64,000 nt of DNA from Ovis canadensis (Eukaryota > Chordata > Mammalia > Artiodactyla > Bovidae): positions 98,915,001-98,979,000 of the forward strand of contig NC_091254.1 of the NCBI RefSeq assembly GCF_042477335.2, in the 5' to 3' direction. The position numbers and the translations under genes were made by a program. The stretch's first letter is position 1. Each line of letters starts with the position of its first letter. Below are positions 35,396-47,305 of this stretch, one piece after another. Under the pieces are notes generated by a model. That model saw only the letters and a list, made by a program, of their open reading frames with translations. It was not told the origin of the DNA and searched no databases.

Positions 35396-36894
35396 TAGCA
35401 GCTCTGTTTCCACCATCACTTACTTTGATGTGTGAATTCCCTGTTCAGCCAGAGAAGCCCTGCAGGCAGCTCATGCCCGTGGCCTGTCCCCACTGCTCCG
35501 GGAGAAGCTTCCTGCTCTCTGACACAACACAGTATCCAGGTCCAGACCCTGGATCGGCCATCTTGCCCAGGGCCCTGGGTTCCTTTAGTGGTTCCCCCTT
35601 CATCTTCAACTTGAGGGTCCAGCCACAGACACACTTGGCCGTGACAGGGGCAGAGGGCTCCTCCCCCACCCCCAGCAGGAGGCTGTCTCAGGGTCCTCCC
35701 CCCACCGCCCCCGTGGGCCACCTTGCCCCCAGGAGGTCAGGGGACCTGCCTGAGGCCTCCCCTCCACCTGAGCTGAGGTCCCTGCCTGTTACCAAGGCCC
35801 TCCTTGTGCCTCGCTGTGCTGCTGCTGCTTTTCTTCTGGTGACTTAAAAAGCCCTGCTTATCTCTTCTGCTCCAAATTAATCCCCTGTGTTGCTTTATCG
35901 AACCATTTGTTGCCACAGTGACTGTTGATTGCAGATGTACATCATTTCTCCCCCGGCCTTTTCAAGGGCCAATCACTATGGTAACCATATTACAGAAAAT
36001 TGCTTTGTCTCCTTAAAATACCCTTCAGAGAAAGGTCATTTGGTATTAACATTTTCTGACTAACCCTAGTGAAGTCAGCGATGGGAAGAACACATTCCCC
36101 GGGCCTGCGTGTTTTCAGGCTTGCAATGTCAGGAAACTCAGAACAGGACTGCATGTTGGGAGGAGAAAGAGTTCTCACACTGTGATACATGTGTATGCGT
36201 GCTTGCAAATTTGAGAAAGTATATTTGGGTCAGTGGTTGCAGTGCACGCACCTAAGTGGCTCTTGGAAGTGACTGATTGCCAGTTCCCAGTCCCGGGTGG
36301 GGGTTGAGCGGGCGCCCTGCTCCTGGCAGGCTTGGAGGAAGCCTGGAGCCCCAGAGAAAGACGCCCCTGCAGGCAGAGGGGCCCTGGAGCCCCAAAGCCC
36401 ACGTGCAGCACCCATGGATAGGGGGCCATCCCGCTACATGGGCATCCTGCTAGGGCCCGGGGCGGGTCACACAACGGATCATGCTTTCTTGCTGCTTTCC
36501 ACTGATCCTCCGGAGTTTTATGTAACCATTCTTGGGCAGTAGGTTTTTTTTTTTTTTTTTTCCCCAGAGTAAGAACCCTCTGAACTGGCTTCTGGGTTCC
36601 CCTGCCTTTTCCTTTGCTGGGAAGGAGGCGAGCGCACAGAGGTGTGTCTCAGAGCTCGTCTCTAGCCGCACGGAATTAAAGTTGCATCTCAAGGCCCACT
36701 CTGCTCCCTTCTCAGTGACAACCCTCCATCAGCTTCGCGCGGGAGCCAAGTGTGACACGCTCGTGCTCCTGCGTGCCTCGGAGGGACATCCGCGTCCTGG
36801 CCACACCAGACCTCCCTGGGATGGCCGCCGCCCACCGTTTCAGGGCCAACCGGGGGCTTTCCTGCCTCTTCCTAAACAGTCTCCTTGAGGAGCT
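35396..36894. other. Intergenic DNA, possible conserved non-coding stretch
   Basis: 35400-35840 is GC-rich and unremarkable. 35850-36240 is AT-balanced, repeat-free sequence containing a CCAAT box and the palindrome ATGGTAACCAT, which has the look of a conserved non-coding element. A 20-base T run is at 36543-36562. No gene recognised. Confidence 0.4.
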
Positions 36895-37078
36895 GTTTCG
36901 CCTGTGCTTACTATGTACCAGGAGCTCTTGGAAGCGCCCCTTTTAACTCCTAATTTTCTCAATAACCCAAGGAAGCAGGCACTGTCTGTTAACCCATGAA
37001 AAAACAGACCCAGAGGGGTTAAGGCGTTGGTGCAGACACACAGCACAGAAGTGGTGGGGCTGGGCCTCGATCCAGGGC
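36895..37078 (+). repeat. MIR SINE
   Basis: GCTTACTATGTACCAGGAGC, then AATAACCCAAGGAAGCAGGC, ACCCATGAAAAAACAGACCC and GAGGGGTTAAGGCGTTGGTG, ending CTCGATCCAGGG: the order and spacing match the ancient MIR consensus in + orientation. Confidence 0.8.
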
Positions 37079-37844
37079 TGTCGTGTGGCTGGGGCGTCAG
37101 CTTTGTCCCCTGAACACTGGCTTCCTGTCCTGGAGGGCCAGGCTTACCCGCTCACAGCCTCTGCGCCCCTCCTTCCAGCACCCTGTCTGCATCACTGATG
37201 CCCGTGTTCTCCTGTGCCCTCTGCCCCTCTCTCTCACCACCCTGACTCACCCGGAGGTGTTTCAGTGTGAACTTCCCAGGAGCGAGGCTGCCCTGACTTG
37301 CCAGTGCTGTGCTGGCCCCCCTGCACATCAGAAACACTGTATTCCAATTCGCCCAGTCGCCCCAGAATGCCTTTCACGTACCCTTTCAATCCAGGAACCC
37401 TTGAGGATAGTGTTACTGCTGTTCGAGCATCTCTCATTTCCTTTAGTCTCGAGCCGCTTTCCCCCACCCCTCATGACGTGGACACCACACAGTCCAGCCG
37501 AGCTGTCTTGAGCGGTGTCCACGGCCTGGGCTGTGCGCTGGTTTCCTCAGGATTCAGTTCAGGTTGACTGTTTTGGCAGGCGGGCCGCACAGGCGATCTG
37601 TGTCCCTCCTGTCTCTTGCATTGGCTAGCTCTAATCACTTGGCTGAGATGATGGCCAGGCTTGCTCAGCGTAAGTTGCCAGGCCCTTTCTGAAAATAAGA
37701 AACCTGTGGGATGAGATGCTGAAGCTGTGTGAACGTCCAGCCCCCAACAACCACCCGCCCGTGATTTTTGTCATCCTCAACTGTGGTTGCAGAGACTCTA
37801 ATTCTGCTGTCCCTCCTACATTCATAACTGACTTTCTTCTGTAA
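37079..37844. other. Intergenic DNA
   Basis: No gene or clear repeat recognised. The open frames are short and overlapping. Confidence 0.5.
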
Positions 37845-38286
37845 GTTCAGTTGAGTTCAGTCGCTGAGTCATGTCTAACTCTTTGCGACCCCATGAACTG
37901 CAGCACACCAGGCCTCCCTGTCCATCACCAACTCCCGGAGTCCACTCAAACCCATGTCCATTGAGTCAGTGATGCCACCCAGCCATCTCATCCTCTGTCG
38001 TCCCCTTCTCCTCCTGCCCTCAATCTTTCCCAGCATCAGGGTCTTTTCAAATAAGTCAGCTCTATGCATCAGGTGGCCAGAGTATTGGAGTTTCAGCTTC
38101 AATATCAGTCCTTCCAATGAACACCCAGGACTGATCTCCTTTAGGATAGACTGGTTGGATCTTCTTGCAGTCCAAGGGGCTCTCAACAGTCTTCTCCAAC
38201 ACCACAGTTGAAAAGCATCAATTCTTCACGCTCAGCTTTCTTTATAGTCCATCCATACATGACCACTGGAGAAACCATAGTTTTGA

Positions 38287-39219
38287 CTAGATGACCTTTG
38301 TCGGCAAAGTAATGTCTCTGCTTTTTAATATACAGTCTAGGTTGGTCATAACTTTCCTTCCAAGAAGTAAGTGTCTTTTAATTTCATGGCTGCACTCACC
38401 ATCTGCAGTGATTCTGGAGCCCAGAAAAAGAAAGCCACTGTTTTCACTGTTTTCCCACCTATTTGCCATGAAGTGATGGGACCAGATGCCATGATCTTAG
38501 TTTTCTGAATGTTGAGCTTTAAGCCAACTTTTTCACTCTCCTCTTTTACTTTCATCAAGAGGCTCTTTAGTTCTTCTTCATGTTCTGCCATAAGGGTGGT
38601 GTCATCTGCATATCTGAGGTTATTGGTATTTGTCCCAGCAATCTTGATTCCAGCTTGTGCTTCCTCCAGTCCAGCGTTTCTCATGATGTACTCTGCATAT
38701 AAGTTAAATCAGCAGGGTGGCAATATACAGCCTTGACGCACTCCTTTTCCTATTTGGAACCAGTCTGTTGTTCCATGTCCAGTTCTAACTGTTGCTTCCT
38801 GACCTGCATATGGATTTCTCAAGAGGCAGGTCAGGTGGTCTGGTATTCCCATCTCTTTCAGAATTTTCCACAGTTTATTGTGATCCACACAGTCAAAGGC
38901 TTTGGCATAGTCAATAAAGCAGAAGTAGATGTTTTTCTGGAACTTTCTCACTTTTTTAATGATCCATCAGATGTTGGCAGTTTGATCTCTGGTTCCTCTG
39001 CCTTTTCTAAAACTGAACATCTGGAAGTTCACGGTTCACATATTGCTGAAGCCTGGCTTGGAGAATTTTGAGCATTACTTTACTAGCATGTGAGATGAGT
39101 GCAATTGTGCAGTAGTTTGAGCATTCTTTGGCATTGCCTTTCTTTGGGATTGGAATGAAAACTGACCTTTTCCAGTCCTGTGGCCGCTGCTGAGTTTTCT
39201 AAATTTGCTGGCATATTGA
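38287..39219 (-). pseudogene. BovB copy 1 reverse-transcriptase remnants
   Basis: Frame-shifted RT pieces: FCFIDYAKAFDCVDHNK (RT motif A region) and GVRQGCILPP (motif B region) in one frame at 38709-38951, and [11 protein letters not shown] (motif C) in another at 38346-38684. Several stops and indels break the domain. The C-terminal tail with [14 protein letters not shown] is at 37875-38186. Confidence 0.85.
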
Positions 39220-40428
39220 CTACAGCACTTTCACAGCATCGTCTTTCAGGATTTGAAATAGCTCCACTGGAATGCCATCACCTCCACTAGCTTTGTTCAT
39301 AGTGATGCTTCCTAAGGCCCACTTGACTTCACATTCCAGGATGTCTGGCTCTAGGTGAGTGATCACACCATCGTGATTATTTTGGTCATGAAGATCTTTT
39401 GTGTACAGTTCTTCTGTGTATTCTTGCCACCTCTTCTTAATATCTTCTGCTTCTGTTAGGTCCATACCATTTCTGTCCTTTATCGAGCCCATCTTTGCAT
39501 GAAATGTTCCCTTGGTATGTTTAATTTTCTTGAAGAGGTCTCTAGTCTTTCCCATTCTGTTGTTTTCCTCTATTTCTTTGCATTGATTGCTGAGGAAAGC
39601 TTTCTTATCTCTCCTTGCTATTCTTTGGAACTCTGCATTCAGATACTTATCTTTCCTTTTCTCCTTTGTTTTTTTTACGTCTCTTCTTTTCACAGCTATT
39701 TGCAAGTCCTCCCCAGACAGCCATTTTGCTTTTTTGCATTTCTTTTCCATGGGGATGGTCTTGATCCCTGTCTCTTGTACAATGTCCCAAACCTCCATCC
39801 ATAGTTCATCAGGCACTCTGTCTGTCAGATCTAGTCCCTTAAATCTATTTCTCACTTCCCCTGTATGATTGTAAGGGATTTGACTTAGGTCATAGCTGAA
39901 TGGTGTAGTGGTTTTCACCACTTTCTTCAATTTCAGTCTGAATTTGGCAATAAGGAGTCCATGATCTGAGCCACAGTCAGCTCCCGGTCTTGTTTTTGCT
40001 GACTGTATAGAGCTTCTCCATCTTTGGATGCAAAGAATATAATCAATCTGATTTTGGTGTTGACCATCTGGTGATGTCCATGTGTAGAGTCTTCTCTTGT
40101 GTTGTTGGAAGAGGGTGTTTGCTATGACCAGTGCGTTCTCTTGGCAGAACTCTATTAGTCTTTGCCCTGCTTCTTTCTGTATGCCAAGGCCAAATTTGCC
40201 TGTTACTCCAGGTGTTTCTTGATTTCCTACTTTTGCATTCCAGTCCCCTATGATGAAAAGGACATCTTTTTTGGGTGTTAGTTCTAGAAGGTCTTGTAGG
40301 TCTTCATAGAACCATTCAACTTCAGCTTCTTCAGCATTACTGGTTGGGGCATAGACTTGGATTACTGTGATATTGAATGGTTTGCCTTGGAGATGAACAG
40401 AGATCATTCTGTCTTTTTGAGATTGCAT
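39220..40428 (-). pseudogene. BovB copy 1 endonuclease and RT N-terminal frame
   Basis: A 402-codon uninterrupted frame inside BovB copy 1. It carries the APE endonuclease motifs IIGDWNAKVG, the substrate-loop-like YTWTSPDG and the catalytic GSDHGLL, followed by the connector and the start of the RT (NKASGGDGIPVELFQIL). The first endonuclease residues (GTWNVRSMNQ, with the catalytic Asn) are in a different frame at 40404-40934, so the domain is split by a frameshift. The family function is target nicking and priming of reverse transcription. It is a decayed copy despite the long open stretch. Confidence 0.88.
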
Positions 40429-40934
40429 CCAAGTACTGCATTTTGGACTCTCTTGTTGACCATGATGGCTACTCCATTTCTTCTGAGGGATTCTTGCCCA
40501 CAGTAGTAGATATAATGGTCATCTGAGTTAAATTCACCCATTCCAGTCCATCTTAGTTTGCTGATTCCTAGAATGTCAACATTCACTCTTGCCATCTCCC
40601 GTTTGACCACTTCCAATTTGCCTTGATTCATGGACCTGACATTCCAGGTTCCTATGCAATATTGCTCTTTACAACACTGGACCTTGCTTCTATCACCAGT
40701 CACATCCACAACTGGGTGTTGTTTTTGCTTTGGCTCCATCCCCTCATTCTTTCTGGAGTTATTTCTCCACTGATCTCCAGTAGCATATTGGGCCCCTACT
40801 GACCTGGGGAGTTCCTCTTTCAGTATCCTATCATTTTGCCTTTTCATACTATTCATGGGGTTCTCAAAGCAAGAATACTGAAATGGTTTGCCATTCCCTT
40901 CTCCAGTGGGCCCCATTCTGTCAGGCCTCTCCAC
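40404..40934 (-). pseudogene. BovB copy 1 N-terminal frame
   Basis: A 176-codon frame encoding the BovB N-terminal region with GTWNVRSMNQGKLEVV and the catalytic-type LRWTG and YIYYCG segments. It is cut upstream by LTR 2 at 40935 and shifts frame into the 402-codon segment around 40404-40428. Confidence 0.85.
40929..40934 (+). repeat. Target-site duplication of LTR 2 (left)
   Basis: CTCCAC, repeated exactly at 42241-42246. Confidence 0.85.
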
Positions 40935-42240
40935 TGCCAGGAGCCAGCACTGGAGATCCCACCCATGACAAGGTCATGCGGAGAGGCCTGATGGGCAAGG
41001 CGAGTCAGGCCTCAGGGGTTCCCCCTGAGTTTCCCTGAGCATCTACCCCCCAAAAAACCAGAATCTGCCTGCCTTATTGTGCTGTGCTTTTCCACTCTTC
41101 TGACACTCTGGAAAAAGCTGACTCAGGGCTTCAGTTTTCTGCATTTGACAGGAATGTTTCAGCTAAAACCCCCTCTGATAACTCTCTAACTTGCCTAACA
41201 GGTTACAGCTTGTGACTTTTACAGCTTGTGAATTGTTTACAGCCCCCCAACCACAAGAGGCACAAAGCTTAAAGCATCTTAAAAATACAGAGCCTTTTCT
41301 AAAGAGCTAAAAATCATATTGGTGACGGATTTCACTGTTGACTCAATGATTGCTGCCAGGCCTCCATATTCTTTATCTTTTAGGCACCCGGGAGAATATT
41401 AATCAATGTAATCAGGATATGGAAAAAGGTATATAATAGTTTTGATGTTAGCAACACTAGACTTTTGAGTTAATTACTTTTCTTTGTTATAAATCACTGT
41501 ACTCCTTTTACTTGTTATAAATTGCTGTATCTTTGCTGTGTAAGAATGTAACTTTATTTAGTGCTTTCTGAGAGTGGCACCAGACTTTGATAAGAACAAC
41601 ACAAATAAGTCTTCTGGTTGACAAACCCTTGTCAGAAAAGGGCTGTAAAATGTTAATTGGCCCTCTGGCCGGAAGATGATGTAAATCACCTAAGACTTGT
41701 GTATACAGCTAGGTGTGCAGAGAGAAAGCCTGGTTTTGATGAGTCAGGGCTGCTGACGCTGCATAACTTTGTGTTACCCACTGATCTCTGTGTACAATCA
41801 AAAGTATAAGAAGCCTTCTGAACAGTAAAGGATGGACCAGTTTCTCGGACTAGTCTCTTGAACTAGTTTCTTGGAAATCTGGTTTCCCCTGTGTCTCCTC
41901 TTTACTCTGTTTTCTGGCTGAATTCCCATCGGGGGCGTGGAGGCTCGCCATGTCTACTTACTTGCCCTGGCTTTTAAGTTCCACGTGAGAGGGAGTCCAA
42001 GGCGGGGCACCCTCCGATATTCGAGAGGACGCCGGTGACCTAACGTAGACGGTGCAAACTTCTTGTCCTGAAGTTTCATTAGTTCTCCACGTAAACCAAG
42101 TTATTCAGCCCCTTTTCTCCACTAAATTTTCCTACTATACTATTATTTCCTAATCTTATATTTCTAAATAAATAAGTTTTTCCTCGCCCATCTGTCTCCC
42201 CTTCGAATCACCCTGGATCCACCGGGGCTGGACCCCAGCA
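40935..42240 (+). mobile_element. Solo LTR 2, ERVK-like, nested in BovB copy 1
   Basis: A 1306-bp LTR starting TGCCAGGAGCCAGCAC and ending GGACCCCAGCA, with the 6-bp duplication CTCCAC on both sides. It shares essentially its whole length with LTR 1, apart from small indels and a short extra TCTCGGACTAGTCTC segment near 41850. A TATATAATAG motif is near 41430 and AATAAA-type signals near 42165-42180. No internal genes remain. It inserted into an already present BovB. Confidence 0.92.
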
Positions 42241-42639
42241 CTCCACCATGCCCCACCCGTCTTGGGTGGCCCCACGGGCATGGCTTAGTTTCACTGAGTT
42301 AGACAAACTGTGGTCTGTGTGCTCAGATTGGCCTGTTGTCTGTGACTGTGGTTTTTGTCTGTCCGCCCTCTGATGCCCTCCCTCTCTCAGAACCTACCAT
42401 CTTGCTTGGGTTTCCCTTACCTTGGATGTGGGGTAGCTCTTCAAGGCTGCTCCAGCAAAGCGCAGCCGCCGCCTTTACCTTGGACACGGGTGGCTCCTCT
42501 CAGCCGCGCTTCTGCACCGTCCGTCGCAGCCGCTGCCCTTCTGTATGAGTGCATATATGTGTGTGTCTACATATGCGAGCATAGATGTATACAGGATATG
42601 TAGACTTCTTTTGAAATTTCCTTTATGTGTCTGTTGTAT

Positions 42640-42855
42640 TTTGGCTGTGCTGGGTCTCCATTGCCGTGTGAAGGCTCCTCATTGTGGTGGTGTCTCTTGC
42701 TGTGGAGCGCGGACTTTAGAGCACAGGCGTCAGTAGTTGTGACTCACGGGCTCGGTTCTCCCACAGCACGTGTGACCCTCCCTGACCAGGGGTCAGCCCT
42801 GTGCCCCTGGCACTGGCAGGCAGATCCTTAACCACTGACCACCAGGGAAGCCCTA
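42640..42855 (-). repeat. CHR-type tRNA-derived SINE, minus strand
   Basis: TTTTGGCTGTGCTGGGTCTC, CTCCTCATTGTGGTGGTGTC, GCAGGCAGATCCTTAACCAC and ending CCACCAGGGAAGCCC, which is the reverse of the cetartiodactyl CHR SINE. Confidence 0.8.
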
Positions 42856-42963
42856 TGTTTCTTATTTAACCTTCTTCTGTACATACACAGATGGTCTTGT
42901 CCTTTTTTTATCATCTTCTGAATTTTGCTTTTATAACTTAAAGTATATTCTGGAAATTTCTCT

Positions 42964-43335
42964 GTTGTTCAGTTGTTCAGTTGTGTCCGACTCTTTGTGA
43001 CCTCATGGACCACAGCATGGCAGGCTTCCTTGTCCATCACCATCTCCTGGATTTTCTTTAAACTCATGTCCATTGAGTCAGTGATGCCATCCAGCCATTC
43101 TCATCCTCTGTGGTCCCCTTCTCCTCCTGCCTTCAATCTTTTCCAGCATCAGGGTCTTTCCTAATGAGCTGGCTCTTCGCATCAGGTGGTCAGACTATTG
43201 GAGCTTCAGCTTCAGCATCAGTCCTTCTGATGAATATTCAGGGTTGACTTCCTTTAGGATGGACTGGGTGGCTCTCTGCAGTCCACTAGCACCACAGTTC
43301 AAAAGGAGCAGCTCTCCAGTGCTCAGCCTGCTTCG
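42964..43335 (-). repeat. BovB 3' end, minus strand
   Basis: TTGTGTCCGACTCTTTGTGA through CCCCTTCTCCTCCTGCCTTC and TCAGCTTCAGCATCAGTCCT to TGCTCAGCCTGCTT: the reversed BovB C-terminal tail, diverged. Confidence 0.85.
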
Positions 43336-45004
43336 TGGCCCAGCCGTTGCTTTTTCTGCATATGCATTGTGTTACAGTTTAAGAAGTTTCCTTCACATCT
43401 TTCATTATAAAAGAATCTACCCGTATTTTCTTCTAGAAGTTTTCCTATGTAGATCACTGATCTGTTTGGTCTTTATTCTGGTATATGATGTGAAGGATAG
43501 ACTCATCCCTTTTTTAAACAGCTACACAGTGATTACAGTGTCACTGAAAGTGGGGTCCATTTGACTGCTCAAAAGCTGAGAAAGAGGCAAGGCTGGTGGA
43601 AAGGAACGTTTGCTTAATTTTGGAGGCTGGCAACTGGGGGTGGCGGCAGGCAGGGAAGACTCCTGTCTGGAGGTTGGCCTTCACCCCCGCCCACCTCAAC
43701 CAGTGGCCCAGGGCGTTTATAGACTGAGGGAGACGGCTCCATGCAGAAACAGCGCAGTCAGCCCTGACAGTCCTCACAAAATAGGTCATCGGTGGTCCGC
43801 CCAGTGTCTCCTGGTGGTCTTCAGGACAGCTGGTCTTCAGGGCCACGGTCGTCTTGTTCCCATGTCCCTGAGGCCAGTTCTCAGAGTTGCGGCAGCGGAT
43901 GTTATGGCTCTGGTCTGGTCACCACGCCATCAACCTCTTCCACCTGGTGCTGCAGTATCTGCAGGGCACGGCCCAGAATATTATCCGCAGCCCTGGAGAA
44001 GCAGCTGAAGACCCTTACTTTGCTTGCTGACACACTGCTATTATCTGGTCTGCTTTGACCCTGCCCCTGTGTTTCCACGTGCCCTCACTTCTCTGATTAA
44101 GCTGATTCTTTGGCTCAAGTTTTTCTGCGGACAAAATGCAGGCGGAGGACATGGGGAGAAGGACCATAGGTATGCTGTGCGTCAGCAACATCCTTTATTA
44201 TCGCAGAGACTGTTTTCCCAGTGATCTGAGATGTCACCCTCGCCATGAACTGTATTCACATGTGATTTTGGGTCTCTGCCTGGATTCGTTGTTCAACTGG
44301 TTGGCTTGCTCATTTGCCAAGATCACGGTTTTAATTATTGAGGCTTTTTAGTATGTTTTAATACGGACTAGGATTAATCCTCCCTCACTGCTCTGCTTTT
44401 AGAATTTTCCTAGCTATTAGCTACATTTGAGTAATATGCAATATAATTATGGCGAAAGCTTAATTTTTCATTTAAACTGTAGAATCAGCTTGTGTAAGTT
44501 CACAATAAAAACTTACTGGGAGTTCTATTTCCATTTTGTTAAATTTATATAGTATCTCTAAGGAGGACTGATGTTTTTTATCATGTTGAATTATCCTCTG
44601 CTAGAACAGAGGAGTTTTTTTCATTTGTTCAAGTCGTTTTTGTGCTCTTTGGGAGTGGTATGGAATTATTTTCACGTGCATTCTGCATATTTCTTGATAA
44701 GTTAACTCATAAGCACTAGACCCTCTTTGTTGCTCTTGTAATAGTGAGTTTCTCTTCCATTACACACCCACACAGACACATGCTATTGGGTTTTGGGGAT
44801 TGATTTTACCTTCTCCTACTTTTAAAAGTTCTTTTATTGTTTTTGTTATTTTCCTTATTGAGTCTCTCTGGTTTTCCGAGTATGTTTTTACCTCGTGTGC
44901 ATAGAAAGTTTTTTTCTTTCCAAATTTTTAGCCCTGTCGTGGCTTTTCCTTATCTAATTATATGCATTATATTTTCAATATAGAGTTAAATTGAGTGTGT
45001 GTGT

Positions 45005-45300
45005 GTGTGTCTGTTAGTTGCTGACACACTGTGTGATAGTCGTGTCTGACTCTTTGCAACCCCAGAGACGGTAGCCCACCAGGCCCGTCCGTCCAAGGAA
45101 ATTTCCAGGCAAGAGCACTGCAGTGGGTTTCCATTTCCTTCTCCAAAATAGCCGTGCGGAGAATGGGAATTCCTGCCTCCTTTCTGACCTTAGTGGGAAA
45201 CACCTCTATTGTTTTCCTATTAAGAAAGACATTAACTTAAAGACTGACTTTACATCTGTGTATGTGGAGTCGCAATGAGTTGGACAGAACCGAGCAACTA
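45005..45300 (-). repeat. Broken Bov-tA-type SINE pieces
   Basis: 45005-45160 is the BovB-like half of a reversed SINE (ATAGTCGTGTCTGACTCTTT to TTTCCATTTCCTTCTCCAAA). At 45265-45300 a short + orientation piece, GTCGCAATGAGTTGGACAGA, is present. A (TG)n run precedes it at 44993-45011. Confidence 0.65.
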
Positions 45301-45333
45301 ACACTTTCATGTATATACACGTGTGCGTGGGAA

Positions 45334-45545
45334 AGTGAAAGTGAAAGTGAAGTCGCTCAGTCGTGCCCGACTCTTTGCGACCCCACGGACTGTAGCCTAC
45401 CAGGCTTCTCCATTCATGGGATTTTCCAGGCAAGAACGCTGGAGTGGGTTATAATTTCCTTCTCCAAGAGATATTCCCGACCCAGGGACTGAACCCGGGT
45501 CTCCCACACTGTAGGCTTTACTGTCTGAGCCACCAGAGAAGTCCA
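45334..45545 (-). repeat. Bov-tA/Bov-A2-type SINE, minus strand
   Basis: GAAGTCGCTCAGTCGTGCCC, GACCCAGGGACTGAACCCGG and ending TGAGCCACCAGAGAAGTCC, preceded by a GAAAGT tail repeat. Confidence 0.87.
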
Positions 45546-45583
45546 CGTATGTACATGTGTATGTGTGTATTTAAGTACAAATG

Positions 45584-45806
45584 CGGGCTTCCCAGGTGGC
45601 GCTGTTGGTAAAGAGCCAGCTTGCTAATGCAGGCAACACTGACGTGGGTTTGATCCCTGGGTCGGGAAGAGGAAATGGCACCCCACTCCAGTATTCCTGT
45701 CTGGAGAATCCCATGGACAGAGGAGCCTGGCGGGCTGTAGTCTTTAGGGCTGCAAAGAGTTGGACACGACTGAGTCGGACACGACTGAGTGACTGAACTG
45801 AACTGA
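45584..45806 (+). repeat. Bov-tA/Bov-A2-type SINE
   Basis: GGGCTTCCCAGGTGGCGCTG, GAGAATCCCATGGACAGAGG and a tail GTGACTGAACTGAACTGAA. It carries a small duplication of GAGTCGGACACGACT near its 3' end. Confidence 0.88.
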
Positions 45807-46564
45807 AATAACTTGGCACTCAGGCACGCAGATGCAAATGGAGACAGATCTGTACCAATGTCTAAGTGTGTGTCTGTGTATTTAGAGAAAGATCCATGGA
45901 TTCTTATTGAAATTGCTGAGTTTTATTGAAGGCTGTTTTAGTATTATGGAGGAAAGCATACCATTTCTTCCTTATAGCTGTTATTACTGTGGCAAATTAT
46001 ATTAATGGATTTTCTAATATTGATCCAGTCTCACATTCCTAATAAATTCTACTTAACATGATGTATTATTTTTAAATCTGTTTTTGGATTCTGTGTGCTA
46101 ATAAGTTTTGTAGGATTTTTTGCATTGATACTTGTAAGAAATATGGGTCTCTGGTTTTCCTTTTGGGCTATCTTTAGCGGTCTCAGTTCAGTTCAGTTCA
46201 GTCGATCAACTGTGTCTGACTCTTTGCGACCCCATGAATCGCAACACGCCAGGCCTCCCTGTCCATCACCAACTCCTGGAGTTCACTCAGACTCACGTCC
46301 AGCAAGTCCGTGATGCCATCCAGCCATCTCATCCTCTGTCGTCCCCTTCTCCTCCTGCCCCCAATCCCTCCCAGCATCAGAGTCTTTTCCAATGAGTCAA
46401 CTTCGCATGAGGTGGCCGAAGTACTGGAGCTTCAGCTTCAGCATCATTCCTTCCAAAGAAATCCCAGGGCTGATCTCCTTCAGAATGGACTGGTTGGATC
46501 TCCTTGCAGTCCAAGGGACGCTCAAGAGTCTTCTCCAACACTGCAATTCAAAAGCATCAATTCT

Positions 46565-47305
46565 TCAGCGCTCAGCCTTCTTCACAGTCCAACTCTCACA
46601 TCCATACATGACCACAGGAAAAACCATAGCCTTGACTAGACGGACCTTAGTCGGCAAAGTAATGTCTCTGCTTTTGAATATGCTTTCTAGGTTGGTCATA
46701 ACTTTTCTTCCAAGGAGTAAGCGTCTTTTAATTTCCTGGCTGCAAACACCATCTGCAGTGATATTGGAGACCCAAAAAATAAAGTCTGACACTGTTTCCA
46801 CTGATTCCCCGTCTATTTCCCATGAAGTGATGGGACCGGATGCCACGATCTTCATTTTCTGAATGTTGAGCTTTAAGCCAACTTTTTCACTCTCCTCTTT
46901 TACCTTCATCAAGAGGCTTTTTAGTTCCTCTTCACTTTCTGCCATAAGGGTGGTGTCATCTGCATAGCTAACGTTATTGATATTTGTCCCGGCAATCTTG
47001 ATTCCAGCTTGTGCTTCTTCCAGTCCAGCGTTTCTCATGATGTACTCTGTGTATAAGTTAAATAAGCAGGGTGACAATATACAGCCTTGACGTACTCCTT
47101 TTCCTATTTGGAACCAGTCTGTTGTTCCATGTCCAGTTCTAACTGTTGCTGCCTGACCTGCATATAGGTTTCTCAAGAGGAAGGTCAGATGGTCTGGTAT
47201 TTCCATCTCTTTCAGAAATTTCCATAGTTCATTGTGATCCACACAGTGAAAGGCTTTGGCATAGTCAATAAAGCAGAAATAGATGTTTTTCTGGAACTTT
47301 CTCAC
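46565..47305 (-). pseudogene. BovB copy 2 reverse-transcriptase frame
   Basis: A 246-codon frame with FCFIDYAKAFHCVDHNE (motif A region, Asp retained), GVRQGCILSPCLFN (motif B) and [11 protein letters not shown] (motif C, YADD retained), then the region up to [14 protein letters not shown]. The upstream RT and connector are in other frames (47321-47587 and 47682-48338), so the gene is broken. Confidence 0.85.

Larger units (their letters stand above)
37845..42548 (-). mobile_element. Near-complete BovB LINE (copy 1), split by LTR 2
   Basis: Read on the minus strand, the 5' UTR-like head (about 42548-42247, including the reverse of CTTACCTTGGATGTGGGGTA) is separated from the body by the LTR at 40935-42240. 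The body then runs through an APE-type endonuclease, a reverse transcriptase with YADD, and the usual C-terminal [10 protein letters not shown] region to a GAACTCAACTGAAC tail at 37845. Without the LTR it is about 3.4 kb, close to full length for BovB. Frameshifts separate the N-terminal, endonuclease and RT segments, so it is not a working element. It is classed as a non-LTR retrotransposon (RTE clade). Confidence 0.92.
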
